A DNA stretch of 64,000 nucleotides from Fibrella forsythiae. Its GTDB lineage: Bacteria; Bacteroidota; Bacteroidia; Cytophagales; Spirosomataceae. The stretch lies in the NCBI RefSeq assembly GCF_017353175.1, contig NZ_JAFMYW010000004.1, forward strand, positions 496,001 to 560,000, in the 5' to 3' direction. Shown piece after piece: positions 19,295 through 28,982 of this stretch (its first letter is position 1; each line of letters starts with the position of its first letter). Both the position numbers and the translations under genes were made by a program. Below the pieces are notes generated by a model, which saw only the letters and a program-made list of their open reading frames with translations, ran no database searches and had not been told where the DNA came from.

Positions 19295-20611
19295 CTACCT
19301 TACAAACAGGCTCAGCACCATGACCCCGGCCAAGCCGCAGACCGATACCAGCGTTTCCATCACCGACCAGGTTTTGAGCGTGTCGGCCATCGAGAGTTGA
19401 AAGTATTCGCGGAACAGCCAGAAGCCCGTGTCGTTGACGTGCGAAAACATCATACTGCCTGCACCGATGCTCAGTACCATCAAATTAGGCTCCACGCCTG
19501 TCGATTTCAACAGGGGCAGCATAATCCCCGCTGTGGTAATGCCCGACACCGTTGACGAACCTACACAAACCCGGATAATGGCAGCAATACCCCACCCAAT
19601 GACGTATGGATGCAACGACGAACCCTGCATGATATCGGCAATCGACTGGCTCACACCTACATCGGTCAATACCTGTTTCAGCGCACCGGCACCGCCGAAA
19701 ATCAGAAAGAGCATAGCCACTTCCTTCACCGAATCGACCAGCAAGTCGGTTACGGCAACCAGCGACTTACCCCGCTGAACGCCAAGCGTATACATGGCCA
19801 CTAACACAGAAACCAGCATGCTCACTACGGGCTCGCTCAGGAAGAGTAGTGCCTGTTTGGTGAATGACCCATCGATCAGAAACGGGTTGAGCAACGTACC
19901 CAGACTGATCAGGAAAATGGGCAGCAACACCGTCAGGAAGCTTACCGTCGTTGATGGCATCTGCTCGTTGGTGAGTGCCGGCGCAATCAGGGCCTGATTC
20001 GGTAGCGTAGAGTAGCGTTTCAGCGTTGACCCGAACAAAATACCCGATACCAGAATGGCCGGAATGGCAACCAGTATCCCATAGAACAGCGTCAGGCCCA
20101 TATCGGCGTTGAACTGCTTTAAAATTGCCAGCGGAGCCGGGTGCGGCGGCAGGTAGCCCTGCGTGACCGACAGTGACGCCAGCATCGGAATACCCACATA
20201 CACCGCCGGAAGCCTGTACCGCTGCGCCACCGTAATCACCAGCGGAGCCAGCAGCAGAAAACCCACCGAGTAAAACAGCGGCAGCCCCACCAAAAAGCCC
20301 GTCAGCATAAACGCCCATCGAATACGGCCGGTTCCGGCCAACCCAATCATACTTGCCGCAATCCGCTGTGCAGCACCGCTTTGCGCCACCAGTTTCCCGA
20401 GCATAGCCCCCAAGGCAATAATGCCCAGGATGGAGCCAAGTGTACTTCCAATTCCCTTTTGAATTGACTCGACCAGCTCAACCGGCGACATACCCAATAC
20501 CAGCCCCACCCCCAGCGAAACCAGCAAAAAAGCCAGAAAAGCGTGTAACCGAACGTATGAGATCAGCAACACAAGCAGGATAATACTCAGAATGGTAACG
20601 AGTAGCGACAT
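19295..20611 (-). CDS. GntP-family gluconate/sugar acid:H+ symporter
   Basis: 438 residues from the ATG at 20611; an in-frame TTG at 20620 would add only three residues. It is highly hydrophobic with about 12-13 transmembrane segments. GntP-family marks include the N-terminal pair of helices, the GGAGALKQVLTDVG loop, SLSVTQGYLPPHPAP with paired prolines and a His, and the C-terminal HVNDTGFW motif. Members import gluconate, idonate or related acids with protons. The divergence point is the AraC regulator gene that starts upstream on the same strand 52 bp away, but that regulator more likely serves the receptor gene on the other side. Substrate is not determinable here. Confidence 0.92.
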   Translation of the reverse strand: MSLLVTILSIILLVLLISYVRLHAFLAFLLVSLGVGLVLGMSPVELVESIQKGIGSTLGSILGIIALGAMLGKLVAQSGAAQRIAASMIGLAGTGRIRWAFMLTGFLVGLPLFYSVGFLLLAPLVITVAQRYRLPAVYVGIPMLASLSVTQGYLPPHPAPLAILKQFNADMGLTLFYGILVAIPAILVSGILFGSTLKRYSTLPNQALIAPALTNEQMPSTTVSFLTVLLPIFLISLGTLLNPFLIDGSFTKQALLFLSEPVVSMLVSVLVAMYTLGVQRGKSLVAVTDLLVDSVKEVAMLFLIFGGAGALKQVLTDVGVSQSIADIMQGSSLHPYVIGWGIAAIIRVCVGSSTVSGITTAGIMLPLLKSTGVEPNLMVLSIGAGSMMFSHVNDTGFWLFREYFQLSMADTLKTWSVMETLVSVCGLAGVMVLSLFVR

Positions 20612-20662
20612 GGCGGGCAACAGATGGCAGCGGTACCGTCATAACCAGCCACCTACGGTAAC

Positions 20663-21691
20663 CTACTGATTGATCGGCATCAGAGCCGGGCTACCAGCGC
20701 CCCCCTGTATCCGAAAAGCACTGGGTAACGCACCGAAATACTGCTTGAAGGCCACCGTGAAATGAGCCGGATTTTTGTAACCTACCCAGTATGCTACCTC
20801 ACTTATGGTCTCGTCGCTCTCCAGCAGCAGTCGTTTAGCATCTTCCATCCGGCGCTGGGTAATGTAGCCCAGAATCGTTGTGCCAAACTGCTCTTTGAAT
20901 CCTCGCTTAAGGGTAAATTCATTCAGACCGACCAGTTTCGCTAACTCAATGATTGTTGGCGGATTGACGTAGCTGGCATCAAGTACCTCACGTGCTTCCT
21001 GTATTTTACGATCAGCTACCTGTTTCGACGTACGATCAACGGGTTGTACGCCCTGCATCTGTTCGAGTTGAAGCATCAGCAGTTCCAGAACTCGGGCTTC
21101 CAGAAACAGCCGTTGCAACGTACCTGTGCGTTGACTTGACCAGATATCCCGAATTAACCGGTCCATCGCCGAGGTGACAGGTGCGTTTTTCGCCATACCG
21201 AAACCGGCTTTCTGCTGCCTTATCAGCGCATCAACTGGTTGAGTTGACCCGCCCTCAACGGGCACCAACCGCCGGTAAACGTCTATCGGAATAAGCACCG
21301 CGCTGTAATCCAGAGGCAGGCCAGCTGCCTGATAGGTATACAGGCTTTTTGATTGGGGCAGGTAACAGCTATTGTGCTGGCCCGTTGAGAAGCGTTGCCG
21401 GGGTGTCTTGCCACCCGGCTGAACCAGACAGTCGCCCTGCAACGCAAAGTCCAGTTGAATAACCTCCTGCTCCACCTCTTTAAGCAGCTGAATAGGCTGA
21501 TTCAGCTGAAAAACGGAATGAGACAGGAAGAAATCGCCCGTTGTGATCTGGGTATCTACAAGGCTCCCGAATGGAGCCTCCTGCACCTTCACCTGTCGCT
21601 CCCAAAAGGGTACGGGCTGCCCATCAATCCCTTTCAGTGCCTCCTGCCGCAAGCATGTATCGACCCCATTAGCGCGTAGTATTATTTCCAT
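20663..21691 (-). CDS. AraC-family transcriptional regulator (PchR-like)
   Basis: 342 residues. The C-terminal 100 residues hold the double helix-turn-helix of AraC proteins: IIELAKLVGLNEFTLKRGFKEQFG (split by one turn) and ISEVAYWVGYKNPAHFTVAFKQYFG, followed by the usual PSAFR. The N-terminal 240 residues are a ligand-sensing domain like those of PchR-type regulators that detect ferric siderophores. The gene diverges from a siderophore-type TonB receptor, and three direct repeats spaced by exactly 21 bp lie in the promoter gap, starting six bases from its own start codon. This suggests control of both genes. Ligand identity is inferred only. Confidence 0.9.
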   Translation of the reverse strand: MEIILRANGVDTCLRQEALKGIDGQPVPFWERQVKVQEAPFGSLVDTQITTGDFFLSHSVFQLNQPIQLLKEVEQEVIQLDFALQGDCLVQPGGKTPRQRFSTGQHNSCYLPQSKSLYTYQAAGLPLDYSAVLIPIDVYRRLVPVEGGSTQPVDALIRQQKAGFGMAKNAPVTSAMDRLIRDIWSSQRTGTLQRLFLEARVLELLMLQLEQMQGVQPVDRTSKQVADRKIQEAREVLDASYVNPPTIIELAKLVGLNEFTLKRGFKEQFGTTILGYITQRRMEDAKRLLLESDETISEVAYWVGYKNPAHFTVAFKQYFGALPSAFRIQGGAGSPALMPINQ

Positions 21692-21696
21692 GTTAG

Positions 21697-21748
21697 CCCG
21701 ATTACAATACGAATACTCCCGATTACGATACCCACTCTACCGATTCAC
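21697..21748. promoter_or_regulatory. Three 21-bp-phased direct repeats, probable AraC operators
   Basis: CCCGATTACAATAC (21697), CCCGATTACGATAC (21718) and ACCGATTCAC (21739) share a CCGATT core and start exactly 21 bp apart, that is, two helical turns. This matches how AraC proteins bind direct half-sites on one face of DNA. They sit between the AraC-like gene and the receptor gene. Confidence 0.6.
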
Positions 21749-21787
21749 ACCACAAATTTGCATCAAATTAGAATTGATCTAAATAAA

Positions 21788-24214
21788 ATGAAGCTTTTTT
21801 ATTCGTCTCTCTTCCTGTGCCTAAGTCTGGTAACGCTGTGCACTGAACATAGTCAGGCTCAGTCAACGGGGTCTATTTCAGGTAGCGTAAAAACCAGCGA
21901 TGGTAACGCTGCTTCTTTCGTGAACGTCAGTCTGAAGGAAACTCGTAAAGCAACGACCACGGCCGAAGACGGCACATACCAACTGAAAGGAGTTAGCCCA
22001 GGTACGTATACGATACAGGTAACTTTCGTGGGTCTACGCACGCAGGAGAAAATCGTGCTTGTAGAGGCCGGCCGGGCAACGACCACCGATTTTTCGCTGT
22101 CGGAAAGTGCCATTCAACTGACCGAGGTAGAGGTAACGGGCAACAATAAAGCCGTTACCCTGGGTAAAGCAACCCTGGCCCCTCTAGACCTGCCCCAGAT
22201 GTCGGGGGTAGTGAGCAGTGTAGTCATCGCCAATCAGCAGGCATCTCGCTTGGGCGATGTGCTGAAAAACGTAAGCGGGGTTTCGCTTACGCAGCAGCGC
22301 GGCGGTGTGGCCGAAACATTCTCAGCGCGGGGCTACAGCATTGGTATTGCCGGTGCGGGGGGCAGCATTTTCAAGAATGGGGTTATCTCCAACACCATGG
22401 GCTTCCCCGAAGCCAGTACGCTGGAGTCGGTGGAAGTGCTGAAAGGTAGTTCGGCGCTGCTGTACGGCAACGTGTCGGGCGGGCTGATCATCAACATGGT
22501 CACCAAGAAACCCAAGTTCGAGCGCGGGGGCGAAGTGTCGATGCGGTTTGGCAGTTTCGGCCTTATCAAGCCCATCGTTGATCTGTACGGACCGCTGGCC
22601 AAAAACCTGGCGTTCCGGGTAGTAGGTACGTATGAAACAGCCAACAGCTACCGGGATGTGGTGAAAACTAACCGGGTGTACGTCAATCCGTCGCTGTTGT
22701 ACAAACTAGGTCAGAAAACCACCATTCTGCTTCAGGGCGATTACCTGAAATCGGATCTGACTCCCGATAACGGTATTGGTTCGCTGAACCAGAATCAGGA
22801 TGCCATCATACCCAACGTACCCCGGTCGCGATTCATCAACACGCCCTGGGCCTACAACAAAGTGGATCAGACCTCGGGCTCAATCAACATTGACCATGCG
22901 TTTAGTAATACCTGGAAGCTAACCGCCATTGCCTCAGCGCAGGGAACCGGCGTAAGCGCGTACGGGGCGGGTGTACCCAATAATAACGTATCGGCAACCG
23001 GCGACTGGACGCGCACTCTCAGCCGGACCATGACCCGCGAAAACAACGCCACCGGGCAGGTAAACCTCAACGGACGATTCAGCACAGGTTCTATCGGCCA
23101 TCAGGTATTGGTCGGCAGCGATCTGGTCGGTATTGTGAGTCAGAGTACGGCCTACACGGTCAACTACGGAGTCGGCAAGACATCGTACGACAAAATCAAC
23201 ATTCTGAACCCAGGCCTGTACGAAGCACGCACCGATATTCCCGATGCCACCGCAACAACTCGGACTACGTCGCCATCTACCCGCCTGGGTGTCTACGCGC
23301 AGGATTTGATCAGCCTGACCGATAAGATTAAAGTGCTGGCCGGTATCCGGTGGTCGCAGCAACGGACGGTGCAGACAACCATTCTGAATATGATAACCCA
23401 GGCTGAAACGCGGGGTACGGCAGAGACCAAGCTAGACGCCGCCTTCTCGCCCAAAGTGGCCCTGATGTATCAGCCAACCAGGATGACCTCGTTTTTCGGC
23501 AGTTATTCAAACAACTTCACCATCAACACGGGCGTCGATATTTACGGGCAGATCCTGAAGCCGTCTATTGTTGACCAATTTGAGGCGGGCGTTAAAAACG
23601 AATTGTTCAACGGACGAATCACGGCCAACCTCGGCGTATACCGCATTGTCAACAGCAACTTCGCCCAGATGGCCCCGCTTAAAGCCGATGGTACTGCCAA
23701 CGCCGACGCCAATGTGAAGGAATTCACCGGTCAAACAACAAGCGACGGACTGGAAGTAGACCTGACGGGTAATTTTTCGAAGAACTTCTTCTTCATCACC
23801 GGCTATGGCTACAACTACATGCGGTACACCAGAACATCGCTGATAAAAGGATCACCGATCGAAGGCGAACGGCTAACCAACAATCCGGCCCACACGGCAA
23901 ACGCCACCATTTTCTACACATTTGACCTTCCGCAACTACGGGGCTTGAAACTGGGTGCCTCTGCTTTCTACACGGGCAACCGGTTTGGTGGAAACAACAA
24001 TACGTATGGCCAAACGCCGGAATTCAGCCGCCTGATTCCATTGGCCGGTTTCACAACAGTCGATGTGTCGGCGGGCTATACCTACCGGAAAGTGTCGATC
24101 CTCGCTAAAGTATCGAACCTCACCAACACGTTGAATTACCTGATTCACGACCGCTACAGCATTATGCCAATTCCGCCCCGGCAATTTGTGACTACCCTGT
24201 CTTACCGGTTTTAA
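21788..24214 (+). CDS. TonB-dependent siderophore-type receptor
   Basis: An outer-membrane receptor of 808 residues from the ATG at 21788; an earlier in-frame ATG at 21758 would disturb the signal peptide. A signal peptide ends at EHSQAQ. A carboxypeptidase-regulatory-like domain (GSISGSVKTSDGNAASFV) is followed by the plug (RLGDVLKNVSGVSLTQQRGG, LESVEVLKGSSALLYGNVSGG), typical of the ferric-siderophore receptor class, and by a 22-strand barrel ending in LSYRF. It is divergent from an AraC regulator and followed by an ankyrin protein, DUF2271 and a flavoreductase. Together this reads as a ferric-siderophore uptake and reduction unit. Confidence 0.92.
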   Translation: MKLFYSSLFLCLSLVTLCTEHSQAQSTGSISGSVKTSDGNAASFVNVSLKETRKATTTAEDGTYQLKGVSPGTYTIQVTFVGLRTQEKIVLVEAGRATTTDFSLSESAIQLTEVEVTGNNKAVTLGKATLAPLDLPQMSGVVSSVVIANQQASRLGDVLKNVSGVSLTQQRGGVAETFSARGYSIGIAGAGGSIFKNGVISNTMGFPEASTLESVEVLKGSSALLYGNVSGGLIINMVTKKPKFERGGEVSMRFGSFGLIKPIVDLYGPLAKNLAFRVVGTYETANSYRDVVKTNRVYVNPSLLYKLGQKTTILLQGDYLKSDLTPDNGIGSLNQNQDAIIPNVPRSRFINTPWAYNKVDQTSGSINIDHAFSNTWKLTAIASAQGTGVSAYGAGVPNNNVSATGDWTRTLSRTMTRENNATGQVNLNGRFSTGSIGHQVLVGSDLVGIVSQSTAYTVNYGVGKTSYDKINILNPGLYEARTDIPDATATTRTTSPSTRLGVYAQDLISLTDKIKVLAGIRWSQQRTVQTTILNMITQAETRGTAETKLDAAFSPKVALMYQPTRMTSFFGSYSNNFTINTGVDIYGQILKPSIVDQFEAGVKNELFNGRITANLGVYRIVNSNFAQMAPLKADGTANADANVKEFTGQTTSDGLEVDLTGNFSKNFFFITGYGYNYMRYTRTSLIKGSPIEGERLTNNPAHTANATIFYTFDLPQLRGLKLGASAFYTGNRFGGNNNTYGQTPEFSRLIPLAGFTTVDVSAGYTYRKVSILAKVSNLTNTLNYLIHDRYSIMPIPPRQFVTTLSYRF

Positions 24215-24256
24215 CCAGCCTTAGTTCTACTTCGAATACCTTCCTCTTTCTTCCAT

Positions 24257-24294
24257 TCCCTGCACTCATATCAACGGGTGCAGGGATTTTTTTT
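24257..24294 (+). terminator. Rho-independent terminator after receptor gene
   Basis: TCCCTGCAC (24257-24265) pairs with GTGCAGGGA (24278-24286), followed by eight T residues. Confidence 0.9.
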
Positions 24295-24471
24295 GGCAAA
24301 CGTATTTTCAACCATCCCCCAACAGCCAGCCAGTCCCTGATTTTCTATTTGTTACCAAGTTTAACAGTGATACAAAGTCTTATTTAGACTAAATACCATT
24401 AACTTGCAGGCCATTTGATGCGTTCATCCGTTTAGCCGTATCGCATCAGCATGTCAACTCAGTATATCCGC

Positions 24472-26037
24472 ATGAAACAAGTCATTATCGCGCTTCTGGC
24501 AGGAATCACCTTCTCAGCCCAGGCTCAGAAAAATGTGCTGCTGGAGCAATCGTTCTGGCAGGGTAAGCCAGACGTAAACCAGGTGAAGGCCGAGGTTGAA
24601 AAAGGTAATAGTCCATCGCAGTTCAACCCGAACAGTTTCGATCCCGTTGTGATGGCGATCAATGCGCAGGCGCCCAACGAGTCGATAAAATACCTGTTGT
24701 CGCAGCCAGGCAATGACGTAAACAAGATTACCCACGACAGCCGCACGTACCTGCACTGGGCCGCCAACCGGGGGAATCTGGAGGTAGTAGACTATTTGAT
24801 CGGAAAAGGTGCCAAAACAAGCGTGGAAGATAGCCACGGCAGCACTCCGCTGAACTTCGCGGCCAGTGCCGGTGTACCCGACACCCAACTGTATGATTTG
24901 CTGATCAAAGGCGGCGCTAATCTGAAAAAAGACGTCAACCACGACGGTGCCAACGCCCTGCTACTGGCCATCGCCAGCGATAAAGACCTTAAACTGACCG
25001 ATTATTTCGTCTCGAAAGGATTGGATCTGAAAAGCACCGACGCGGCAGGTAACAACGCATTCGCATACGCAGCCCGGGGTGGTAACCTCACCGTGTTGAA
25101 AGCCCTTCAACAACGAAGTGTACCGGTAAACCCCAATGCTATGATTATGGCCGCACAGGGTTCGCGCCGGGGACCTGCTCCTATTGAGGTATTTCAGTAT
25201 CTGGAAAGCGCGGGGGTGAAACCGGCGGCCGTGAATAAAAATGGCGAAAATGCACTGCACTCGTTAGTGCGTCGGCCGGGACAAACGGCACTGATTGAGT
25301 ATTTCCTGGGCAAAGGTGCCGATGTCAATCAGGCCGATGAAGATGGCAATACGCCATTCATGAATGCCGCCGCCAGCAACCGCGACCTGGGTACGTTAGC
25401 CCTGTTGATGCAAAATGTGAAAAACATCAATCAGAGCAACCGGAAAGGTGCCACAGCGCTGGCCATGGCTGTGCAGGGCAACTCGGCGGAGGTTGTCACG
25501 TACCTGCTCAACAAAGGCGCTGATAGCAAAGTAACTGATAAGGCAGGCGATAACCTGGCGGCCTACCTGGTGCAGGGCTACCGTCCGGCTGGTCCAGGTC
25601 CGGGTGGTATGGGCGGCGCTCCTCGTCCGGAAGGAGCCGGTTCACCCCAGGCGGCCAACGCTCCCCGGCCTGACGGTGCTCCCCGCCCTGATGATTTCAC
25701 GGCAAAGCTGAATTTGCTTCAGGAGAAAGGACTCGACGTAAAGGCACCGCAAAAGAATGGCAATACCCTTTATCACCTGGCGGTTGCCAAAAACGACCTG
25801 TCGCTGGTGAAACGGCTGGAACCCCTTCAGATCGACGTAAACAGTAAGAATAACGAGGGAATCACCGCGTTACACAAAGCAGCGATGATTTCGAAAGACG
25901 ATACCCTAATGAAATACCTGCTGTCGATTGGGGCGAAAAAAGACATCGCTACCAACTTTAAAGAAACTGCTTTCGATTTGGCCAGTGAAAATGAGTCGCT
26001 GTCGAAAAACAATGTGTCTGTTAACTTCCTGAAATAG
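24472..26037 (+). CDS. Secreted ankyrin-repeat protein
   Basis: 521 residues from the ATG at 24472, which gives a clean signal peptide (MKQVIIALLAG to AQAQ); an ATG seven codons earlier is possible. About 12 ankyrin-type repeats fill the mature protein, shown by recurring H(L)AA-x-x-G-N, V-x-Y-L-L-x-K-G-A-D and NGNTLYHLA motifs. A Gly/Pro/Arg-rich insert of about 45 residues (after NLAAYLVQG) interrupts the array. Ankyrin proteins bind other proteins; this one is likely periplasmic. The stop codon is one base from the DUF2271 gene start. It follows the siderophore receptor's terminator, so it begins a new transcript with DUF2271 and the PepSY reductase. Confidence 0.88.
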   Translation: MKQVIIALLAGITFSAQAQKNVLLEQSFWQGKPDVNQVKAEVEKGNSPSQFNPNSFDPVVMAINAQAPNESIKYLLSQPGNDVNKITHDSRTYLHWAANRGNLEVVDYLIGKGAKTSVEDSHGSTPLNFAASAGVPDTQLYDLLIKGGANLKKDVNHDGANALLLAIASDKDLKLTDYFVSKGLDLKSTDAAGNNAFAYAARGGNLTVLKALQQRSVPVNPNAMIMAAQGSRRGPAPIEVFQYLESAGVKPAAVNKNGENALHSLVRRPGQTALIEYFLGKGADVNQADEDGNTPFMNAAASNRDLGTLALLMQNVKNINQSNRKGATALAMAVQGNSAEVVTYLLNKGADSKVTDKAGDNLAAYLVQGYRPAGPGPGGMGGAPRPEGAGSPQAANAPRPDGAPRPDDFTAKLNLLQEKGLDVKAPQKNGNTLYHLAVAKNDLSLVKRLEPLQIDVNSKNNEGITALHKAAMISKDDTLMKYLLSIGAKKDIATNFKETAFDLASENESLSKNNVSVNFLK

Positions 26038-26038
26038 T

Positions 26039-26542
26039 ATGTCTCGTTTGCCAAAAATAGGCCTGTTGTTGCTGGCTCTGATATATGTCGGCACATCCGC
26101 TTCAATTGCCCAACAACCCGGAACATCCCAGTACAAGTGTATGATTCAGATGACCAACTACATGGGCGAAAAAGCGTATGTGGTTGTTTCGCTGATCAAC
26201 AGTAAAGGAGCTTACGAGAAAACACTGTACGTGCTCGGTTCCGACAAAAAATGGTATCCGGATGTGAAAGAGTGGCACAAGGCGTTGGGCAGGAAAAAAC
26301 CCAACATCAGCGCTATTACGGGGGCATCAGTGGCTGGTGGCGACCGTAGTGTAACCGTGCTGGAGATTGATAATGCCAAGATCAACAAGGAGTATAAACT
26401 GCGGTTCGAGAGTGCGGTCGAAGACAAGCCGTACTACGTAAAAGACCTGGAAATCCCGCTCACGACGGAAGCCCTTTCCGCCAAGAACGAGGGTACCGGC
26501 TACATCCGTTACGTCCGTTTCAGCCCCACCACCAGCAATTAG
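26039..26542 (+). CDS. DUF2271-family periplasmic protein
   Basis: 167 residues with a signal peptide (to ASIAQQ). The core resembles DUF2271: a beta-sandwich with DKKWYPDVKEWHKALG, a stretch on GASVAGGDRSVTVLEID and the ending TGYIRYVRFSP. Members are often found beside PepSY-type transmembrane reductases and ApbE flavin transferases, where they may handle flavin-bearing partners. Here the PepSY reductase follows and ApbE lies at 32716-33702. The gene starts one base after the ankyrin gene's stop. No enzymatic residue is evident. Confidence 0.8.
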   Translation: MSRLPKIGLLLLALIYVGTSASIAQQPGTSQYKCMIQMTNYMGEKAYVVVSLINSKGAYEKTLYVLGSDKKWYPDVKEWHKALGRKKPNISAITGASVAGGDRSVTVLEIDNAKINKEYKLRFESAVEDKPYYVKDLEIPLTTEALSAKNEGTGYIRYVRFSPTTSN

Positions 26543-26546
26543 TTGG

Positions 26547-26644
26547 ATGTCGGATTTGGGATTTCGGATTGGGGATTGTTGCTGACGCAAGAGTTTGCGC
26601 TTGCGTCAGCAACAATCCCCAATCCGAAATCCCAAATCCAACAT
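26547..26644. repeat. Near-perfect 45-bp inverted repeat inside an operon
   Basis: Arms 26547-26591 and 26600-26644 are complementary at 44 of 45 positions around an 8-base loop. There is no T-tract. It lies between the DUF2271 stop and the PepSY reductase start. Confidence 0.9.
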
Positions 26645-26661
26645 CTCATAGGCCAACGTTT

Positions 26662-28860
26662 ATGACCATTTCTGTTTGGAGATATAGCCATTTAGCCTTG
26701 GCTGTATCTTCCTTTCTTCTGCTGACTCTGGCCTCGGTAACGGGAATTATTCTGGCGTTTGAACCCGTATCGCAAAAGCTTCAGCCATATCGGGCCGATA
26801 ATGTTGGTCAACTTACGCTGGCTCAGACGTTACCCGTTCTTAAGAAGGGTTATGAAGAACTTACGGAGTTGAGTGTCGATGCCAATCAGTTTGTCCAGCT
26901 CAGGGGAACCGATGCCAACGGAAAGAATCTGACCGCCTACGTTGACCCCCGAACAGGCAGCATTCTGGGCACGCCTACGCCACAAAGCGAGTTTTTCCAG
27001 TGGGTCACGGCCCTGCACCGGTCGCTGTTTCTGCACGAGGCAGGCCGGTTTTTTGTTGGCCTCACCGCCTTTCTGCTGTTACTGATCACCGTTTCCGGCA
27101 CCATGCTGATCATTCAGCGGCAGCGGGGCGTGAAGCGTTTTTTTACCCGTATCGTACGCGACAACTTCGCTCAATATTACCATGTGGTGCTGGGGCGGCT
27201 GTCGCTCATCCCGATCATCGTTATTGCCCTGTCAGGTACGTACCTGTCGCTGGCCCGGTTCAATCTGGTAGGCGAAGCAACCATCGTTTCGCCTACCATT
27301 GACCTCGACGCCCTTCAGTCGAAGCCGGAACGAAAGCCCGCCGATTTTGCGGTGTTTCAGAATACGCGTCTGGTCGATGTACAGAGCATCGAATTTCCTT
27401 TTTCGGACGATGTTGAGGACTATTATACGCTGAAACTTAAAGACCGCGAGCTAACAATCAATCAGCTTACGGGGGAGATCCTGAGCGAGAAGCCGTACCC
27501 AACCGCCGTACTACTAACCAGCCTGAGTCTGGATTTGCATACCGGTCGGGGCAGCCTCATCTGGGCGCTTATTCTGGCGGTGGCTTCGGGAAATATTCTT
27601 TTCTTCATTTACTCCGGTTTTGCCATTACCTGGAAACGGCTGGCCAACCGCGCCAAAAACAAGTACACGGCCACCGAAAGCCGGTTTATTATCTTGGTCG
27701 GTTCCGAGAACGGCAGCACCTTTCGGTTTGCCCAGCTTGTTCATCAGCACTTGCTCAAACAAGGCAAAAAAGCCTACCTGACAGACCTGAACAATTACGG
27801 CGTTTTTCCGGAAGCGGAACACCTGCTCGTGCTGACAGCGACCTACGGGCTTGGCGAGGCCCCCACCAACGCCCGGCGTTTCGCCGCGTTGGTTGAAAAA
27901 TACCCGCAGCCACAGTCTGTCCGCTACTCGGTGGTTGGCTTTGGCTCGCACGCCTATCCCGACTTTTGCCAGTTTGCGTTTGACGTCAATCAGCTGCTGG
28001 CCAAACAAGCCTGGGCAGCACCGCTGGTTGATATCCACACCGTCAATGACCGGTCGCCGGAAGAGTTTAGCCTGTGGGCCGACGCCTGGTCGCAGCAAGC
28101 TAACCTGCCTATACCTATTTCGGCAGACCTGCTACAGGCACCGAAACGCCGTTTCGACAAGCTGACCGTTACTGGTAATACCCGCACAGCACTACCCGAT
28201 GGTACCTTTCTGATTCGGATGAGAGGCTCACGTCGGCGGAACGTTGCGTCGGGTGATTGGCTGGCTATTTATCCGGCCAACGATCATCGCGAGCGGCTAT
28301 ACTCGATTGGGGTGCTGGAGAACGAACTTCAGCTTAGTGTTCGGCTGCATCCGGGCGGGCTAGGTTCCGGCTTTTTACATGAGCTGACACCCGGCGAAGC
28401 CATTCGCGCGCGGATTGTGAGCAACGCCAGTTTTCACTTTCCGAAAAAAGCGCCTGTCGTTATTATGATCGCCAACGGCACTGGCATTGCTCCATTTCTG
28501 GGTATGATTAGCCAGAATAGACAGCAAACGCCCTGCCATTTGTACTGCGGTTTCCGGCAACGTACCTCGTTGGCGATGTACGGGGATTTTCTGGAAGAAA
28601 GCCGGGCGGCTAAAAAGCTGACAAACCTCCACATAGCTTATTCGCGGGAAGGTGATAAGCAGTATGTCAGCGATTTGCTCATCCGCGACGCCGATTTCAT
28701 CACCAACGTATTGATGATGAACGGGGTAGTGATGATCTGCGGCTCGCTAGCCATGCAGAAAGATGTGCTTGATATACTGGATTCCCTTTGCCAGAACAAA
28801 CTGGGCAACGCTGTTAGCTATTACCAGGCCCACGGCCAACTTCTGATGGATTGTTACTAA
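26662..28860 (+). CDS. PepSY transmembrane / flavodoxin / FNR-type flavoreductase fusion
   Basis: 732 residues from the ATG at 26662. The N-terminal half is a PepSY-associated membrane domain with about four transmembrane helices (LALAVSSFLLLTLASVTGII near residue 10) and periplasmic PepSY loops. Then come a flavodoxin-like FMN domain (FIILVGSENGSTFRFAQ, LVLTATYGLGEAP) and a ferredoxin-reductase-like FAD/NAD(P)H module with RLYSIG and VIMIANGTGIAPFLGM, ending in SYYQAHGQLLMDCY. This resembles sulfite-reductase flavoprotein/cytochrome P450 reductase layouts fused to a membrane anchor and moves electrons from cytoplasmic NADPH across the membrane, probably to ferric-siderophore or periplasmic flavin. 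The Cys-Tyr end is unusual for a C-terminus but plausible. Confidence 0.88.
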   Translation: MTISVWRYSHLALAVSSFLLLTLASVTGIILAFEPVSQKLQPYRADNVGQLTLAQTLPVLKKGYEELTELSVDANQFVQLRGTDANGKNLTAYVDPRTGSILGTPTPQSEFFQWVTALHRSLFLHEAGRFFVGLTAFLLLLITVSGTMLIIQRQRGVKRFFTRIVRDNFAQYYHVVLGRLSLIPIIVIALSGTYLSLARFNLVGEATIVSPTIDLDALQSKPERKPADFAVFQNTRLVDVQSIEFPFSDDVEDYYTLKLKDRELTINQLTGEILSEKPYPTAVLLTSLSLDLHTGRGSLIWALILAVASGNILFFIYSGFAITWKRLANRAKNKYTATESRFIILVGSENGSTFRFAQLVHQHLLKQGKKAYLTDLNNYGVFPEAEHLLVLTATYGLGEAPTNARRFAALVEKYPQPQSVRYSVVGFGSHAYPDFCQFAFDVNQLLAKQAWAAPLVDIHTVNDRSPEEFSLWADAWSQQANLPIPISADLLQAPKRRFDKLTVTGNTRTALPDGTFLIRMRGSRRRNVASGDWLAIYPANDHRERLYSIGVLENELQLSVRLHPGGLGSGFLHELTPGEAIRARIVSNASFHFPKKAPVVIMIANGTGIAPFLGMISQNRQQTPCHLYCGFRQRTSLAMYGDFLEESRAAKKLTNLHIAYSREGDKQYVSDLLIRDADFITNVLMMNGVVMICGSLAMQKDVLDILDSLCQNKLGNAVSYYQAHGQLLMDCY

Positions 28861-28895
28861 ACCTGGGTACGTTACCTGCTTCCCAGGAGGCTATT

Positions 28896-28903
28896 TATGT
28901 TTG
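28896..28903 (+). promoter_or_regulatory. Candidate -7 box for the DinB-like gene
   Basis: TATGTTTG matches the Bacteroidota TAnnTTTG -7 consensus exactly, about 80 bp before the start codon. I see no convincing -33 TTG at the right spacing. The adjoining AGGCTATTT / AAATAGCCT inverted repeat (28888-28921) overlaps it. Confidence 0.35.
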
Positions 28904-28982
28904 TACAGGCAAAAATAGCCTGGTATGTTGTAGTCATGCGCATTCCTCACCAGCTTTACAGAGCATTTAACCAAGCTGAACG

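Noticed and set aside
28888-28921. Terminator after the PepSY reductase gene
   Set aside because: AGGCTATTT/AAATAGCCT can pair, but there is no T-tract; treated as overlapping the promoter candidate instead.
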